From CAMCXE01 sp046347475 (GTDB taxonomy: Bacteria; Pseudomonadota; Gammaproteobacteria; Pseudomonadales; Cellvibrionaceae): a DNA stretch of 64,000 bases. Positions 62,645 through 64,000 of this stretch are shown piece after piece; the first letter of the stretch is position 1; each line of letters starts with the position of its first letter. The notes beneath the pieces were generated by a model. That model did not search any database. It was not told where the DNA came from and saw nothing but the letters and a program-made list of their open reading frames with translations. The DNA is taken from the NCBI GenBank assembly GCA_046347475.1, contig JAXMGD010000007.1, positions 45,020 through 109,019 of the forward strand. Direction: 5' to 3'. The position numbers and the translations under genes are program-made.

Positions 62645-64000
62645 TTAGGTTTTTGCTTTGCCGGTGCTTTCATGCCACTTGCCGTTTTCGTACAGGGCGC
62701 GCCAGCCGGAGGGTTTACCGTCAATTTCGGTTTGCAAATAGTGCTCTTTGCTTTTGCGGCTAAAGCGCACGATTGCGGGTAGTCCGTTGGGGTCACGAGT
62801 GGGGCCGCTCCAAAGAAATTCGTATTTCTCGTCGATTTTATCCTTGTGAGGCAAAATTTCTTCGAGCAGAGGCGCGCGGGTTTCGCGGTTTTTGGGAAAG
62901 CCGCTGGCGGCTAAAAATAAACCCGCAGCGCCATCTCTTAATACGTAGTAGTCGTTAACTTTTTCGCAGCGCAAATCCGGTAGAGGTATGGCATCCATTT
63001 TGGGCGGCGCGGCTTCGCCGTTGCGCAGTAATTTACGGGTATTTTTGCAGGTGTCGTTGGTGCAGCCAAAATATTTACCAAAGCGGCCAGTTTTTAATTG
63101 CATATCCGCGCCGCATTTATCGCACTCAATTAAGGGGCCATCGTAGCCTTTTAATTTGAAGTTGCCTTTTTCGACTTCGTAACCGGAGCAATCGGGGTTA
63201 TTGCCGCAGATATGCAATTTGCGAGTCTCATCCAGTAAATAGGAATCCATGGTGGCGTTGCAGAGTTTGCAGCGTTTTTTAGCTCGCAATTGTGCCAATT
63301 CCACTTCTTCATCTTCGGTGTTAATGGCCTCCTCACCCGGCGCTAAATTCATGGTGGTTTTACAGCGCTCTTTAGGTGGCAGCGCGTAACCGGAGCAGCC
63401 TAAAAATACACCGGTGGCGCCGGTGCGAATTTGCATGTTGCGGCCGCAGGTGGTGCAGGGAATATTGGTCTCGGTGGGGTCGTTGCCGCGCATTCCGAAT
63501 TCAGCGCCCGTGGCCTTGGCTAATTTATTGGAAAAGCCTTTGTAAAATTCATTTAACACCGCGATCCAATCTTTTTTGCCCTCGGCGACTACGTCGAGAT
63601 TTTGCTCCATGTTGGCGGTGAAGCTGTAATCCATGAGATCTTCAAAACTCTCATGCAGGCGCTCGGTGACAATATCGCCCATTTTATTGGCGTAAAAGCG
63701 GCGGTTTTGTACGTGCACATAACCGCGCTCTTGAATGGTGGAAATAATCGAGGCGTAGGTGGAGGGGCGGCCTATGCCACGTTTTTCTAATTCTTTTACT
63801 AAGCTCGCTTCGGTGTAGCGGGCGGTGGGTTTGGTGAAATGTTGATTGCCTTGCACCGAATAAAGGCTGAGGGCTTGGCCCACTTTCATGTCGGGCAATA
63901 CGCCTTCGTCGTCTTTTTTAGCAACCGCAGGTAGCACTTTTAAATATCCGTCAAATTTAACCACCCGGCCTTTGGCGCGCAGTTGGTAGCCTTGGGCCTC
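62645..64000 (-). CDS. topA: DNA topoisomerase I, C-terminal part (gene runs off the window)
   Basis: Relaxes negative supercoils. At least 451 codons lie here; the 5' part is beyond 64000, so the catalytic Tyr is not seen. Visible: the end of the core with EKRGIGRPSTYASIISTIQERGYV (as KRGIGRPSTYASIIST) and the following DFTANMEQ-type region, then three C-terminal zinc-type modules (CTTCGRNMQIRTG...C; CKLCNATMDSY...CGNNPDC; CDKCGADMQLKTGRFGKYFGC). A final domain lacking Cys (FLAASGFPKNRETRAP) is typical of Pseudomonas-type TopA. The reading frame is open to the window edge. Confidence 0.95.
   Translation of the reverse strand, partial: EAQGYQLRAKGRVVKFDGYLKVLPAVAKKDDEGVLPDMKVGQALSLYSVQGNQHFTKPTARYTEASLVKELEKRGIGRPSTYASIISTIQERGYVHVQNRRFYANKMGDIVTERLHESFEDLMDYSFTANMEQNLDVVAEGKKDWIAVLNEFYKGFSNKLAKATGAEFGMRGNDPTETNIPCTTCGRNMQIRTGATGVFLGCSGYALPPKERCKTTMNLAPGEEAINTEDEEVELAQLRAKKRCKLCNATMDSYLLDETRKLHICGNNPDCSGYEVEKGNFKLKGYDGPLIECDKCGADMQLKTGRFGKYFGCTNDTCKNTRKLLRNGEAAPPKMDAIPLPDLRCEKVNDYYVLRDGAAGLFLAASGFPKNRETRAPLLEEILPHKDKIDEKYEFLWSGPTRDPNGLPAIVRFSRKSKEHYLQTEIDGKPSGWRALYENGKWHESTGKAKT

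Noticed and set aside
1..64000. CRISPR arrays, rRNA and tRNA genes, and prophage
   Set aside because: No regularly spaced direct repeats with unique spacers, no tRNA-like cloverleaf with a TTCRA arm, and no phage structural genes were seen.

Overview
The window reads as the chromosome of a polar-flagellated, pilus-bearing, polysaccharide-degrading gammaproteobacterium, most like the Cellvibrionaceae (Cellvibrio/Saccharophagus/Teredinibacter relatives). This placement is inferred from gene content, not from a marker-gene search. The signs are polyserine linkers in secreted lipoproteins, a carbohydrate-binding pectinesterase, a PEP-CTERM protein, Pseudomonas-style flhA-flhF-fleN-fliA and cheYZAB blocks, a 180-kDa-class NAD-glutamate dehydrogenase, ubiE-ubiJ-ubiB, and a Pseudomonas-type CysI followed by a DUF934 gene.

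Layout. 1-6.6 kb is a decayed accessory stretch: a secreted S9 peptidase, two inactivated IS elements (2624-3783 and 3860-5161) with recognisable ends and target duplications, one orphan small gene, and a 113-codon reading frame broken by three TAA codons. 6.6-14.2 kb is a motility block: a 227-aa protein with a C-terminal internal repeat, a PilU-type retraction ATPase, and cheY-cheZ-cheA-cheB with a large RNA-pairable inverted repeat between cheA and cheB. 14.3-17.2 kb holds a DUF4124 protein, folE and cysB. 17.2-19.7 kb is a polyserine propeller-like lipoprotein. 19.8-27.3 kb is a complete six-gene moxR/bat operon on the minus strand (moxR, DUF58, DUF4381, batA, fused batB-batC, batD). 27.4-32.8 kb holds gdhB, a DUF2835 gene and infA. 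33-35.7 kb is a modular pectinesterase flanked by three copies of a small hairpin repeat. 35.7-38.7 kb is ubiEJB. 38.9-39.5 kb is a PEP-CTERM protein. 39.7-45.2 kb is flhA-flhF-fleN-fliA. 45.6-48.4 kb is a small secreted protein and cysI-DUF934. 48.5-56.8 kb is a minor-pilin operon, fimT-pilV-pilW-pilX-pilY1-pilE, with a very large PilY1. 57.2-64 kb is metH, nfuA, two small conserved genes and the 3' part of topA.

How the parts work together. Two surface-motility systems dominate. Flagellar placement, number and late gene expression (FlhF, FleN, FliA, FlhA) and chemotactic signalling (CheY/Z/A/B) are normally one continuous cluster in pseudomonads; here they lie about 25 kb apart in the same orientation. 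The pilus side has a retraction ATPase and a full set of minor pilins with the PilY1 tip adhesin. CysB and CysI-DUF934 link to sulfate assimilation. The bat operon is a predicted MoxR-AAA/VWA envelope complex.

I found no convincing wholly new multigene system. The most unusual signals are non-coding or degenerate: a 31-bp inverted repeat between cheA and cheB whose four mismatches would all be G-U pairs in the sense RNA, a covarying hairpin repeat family around the pectinesterase gene, and a gene remnant whose only defects are three apparent CAA-to-TAA changes.
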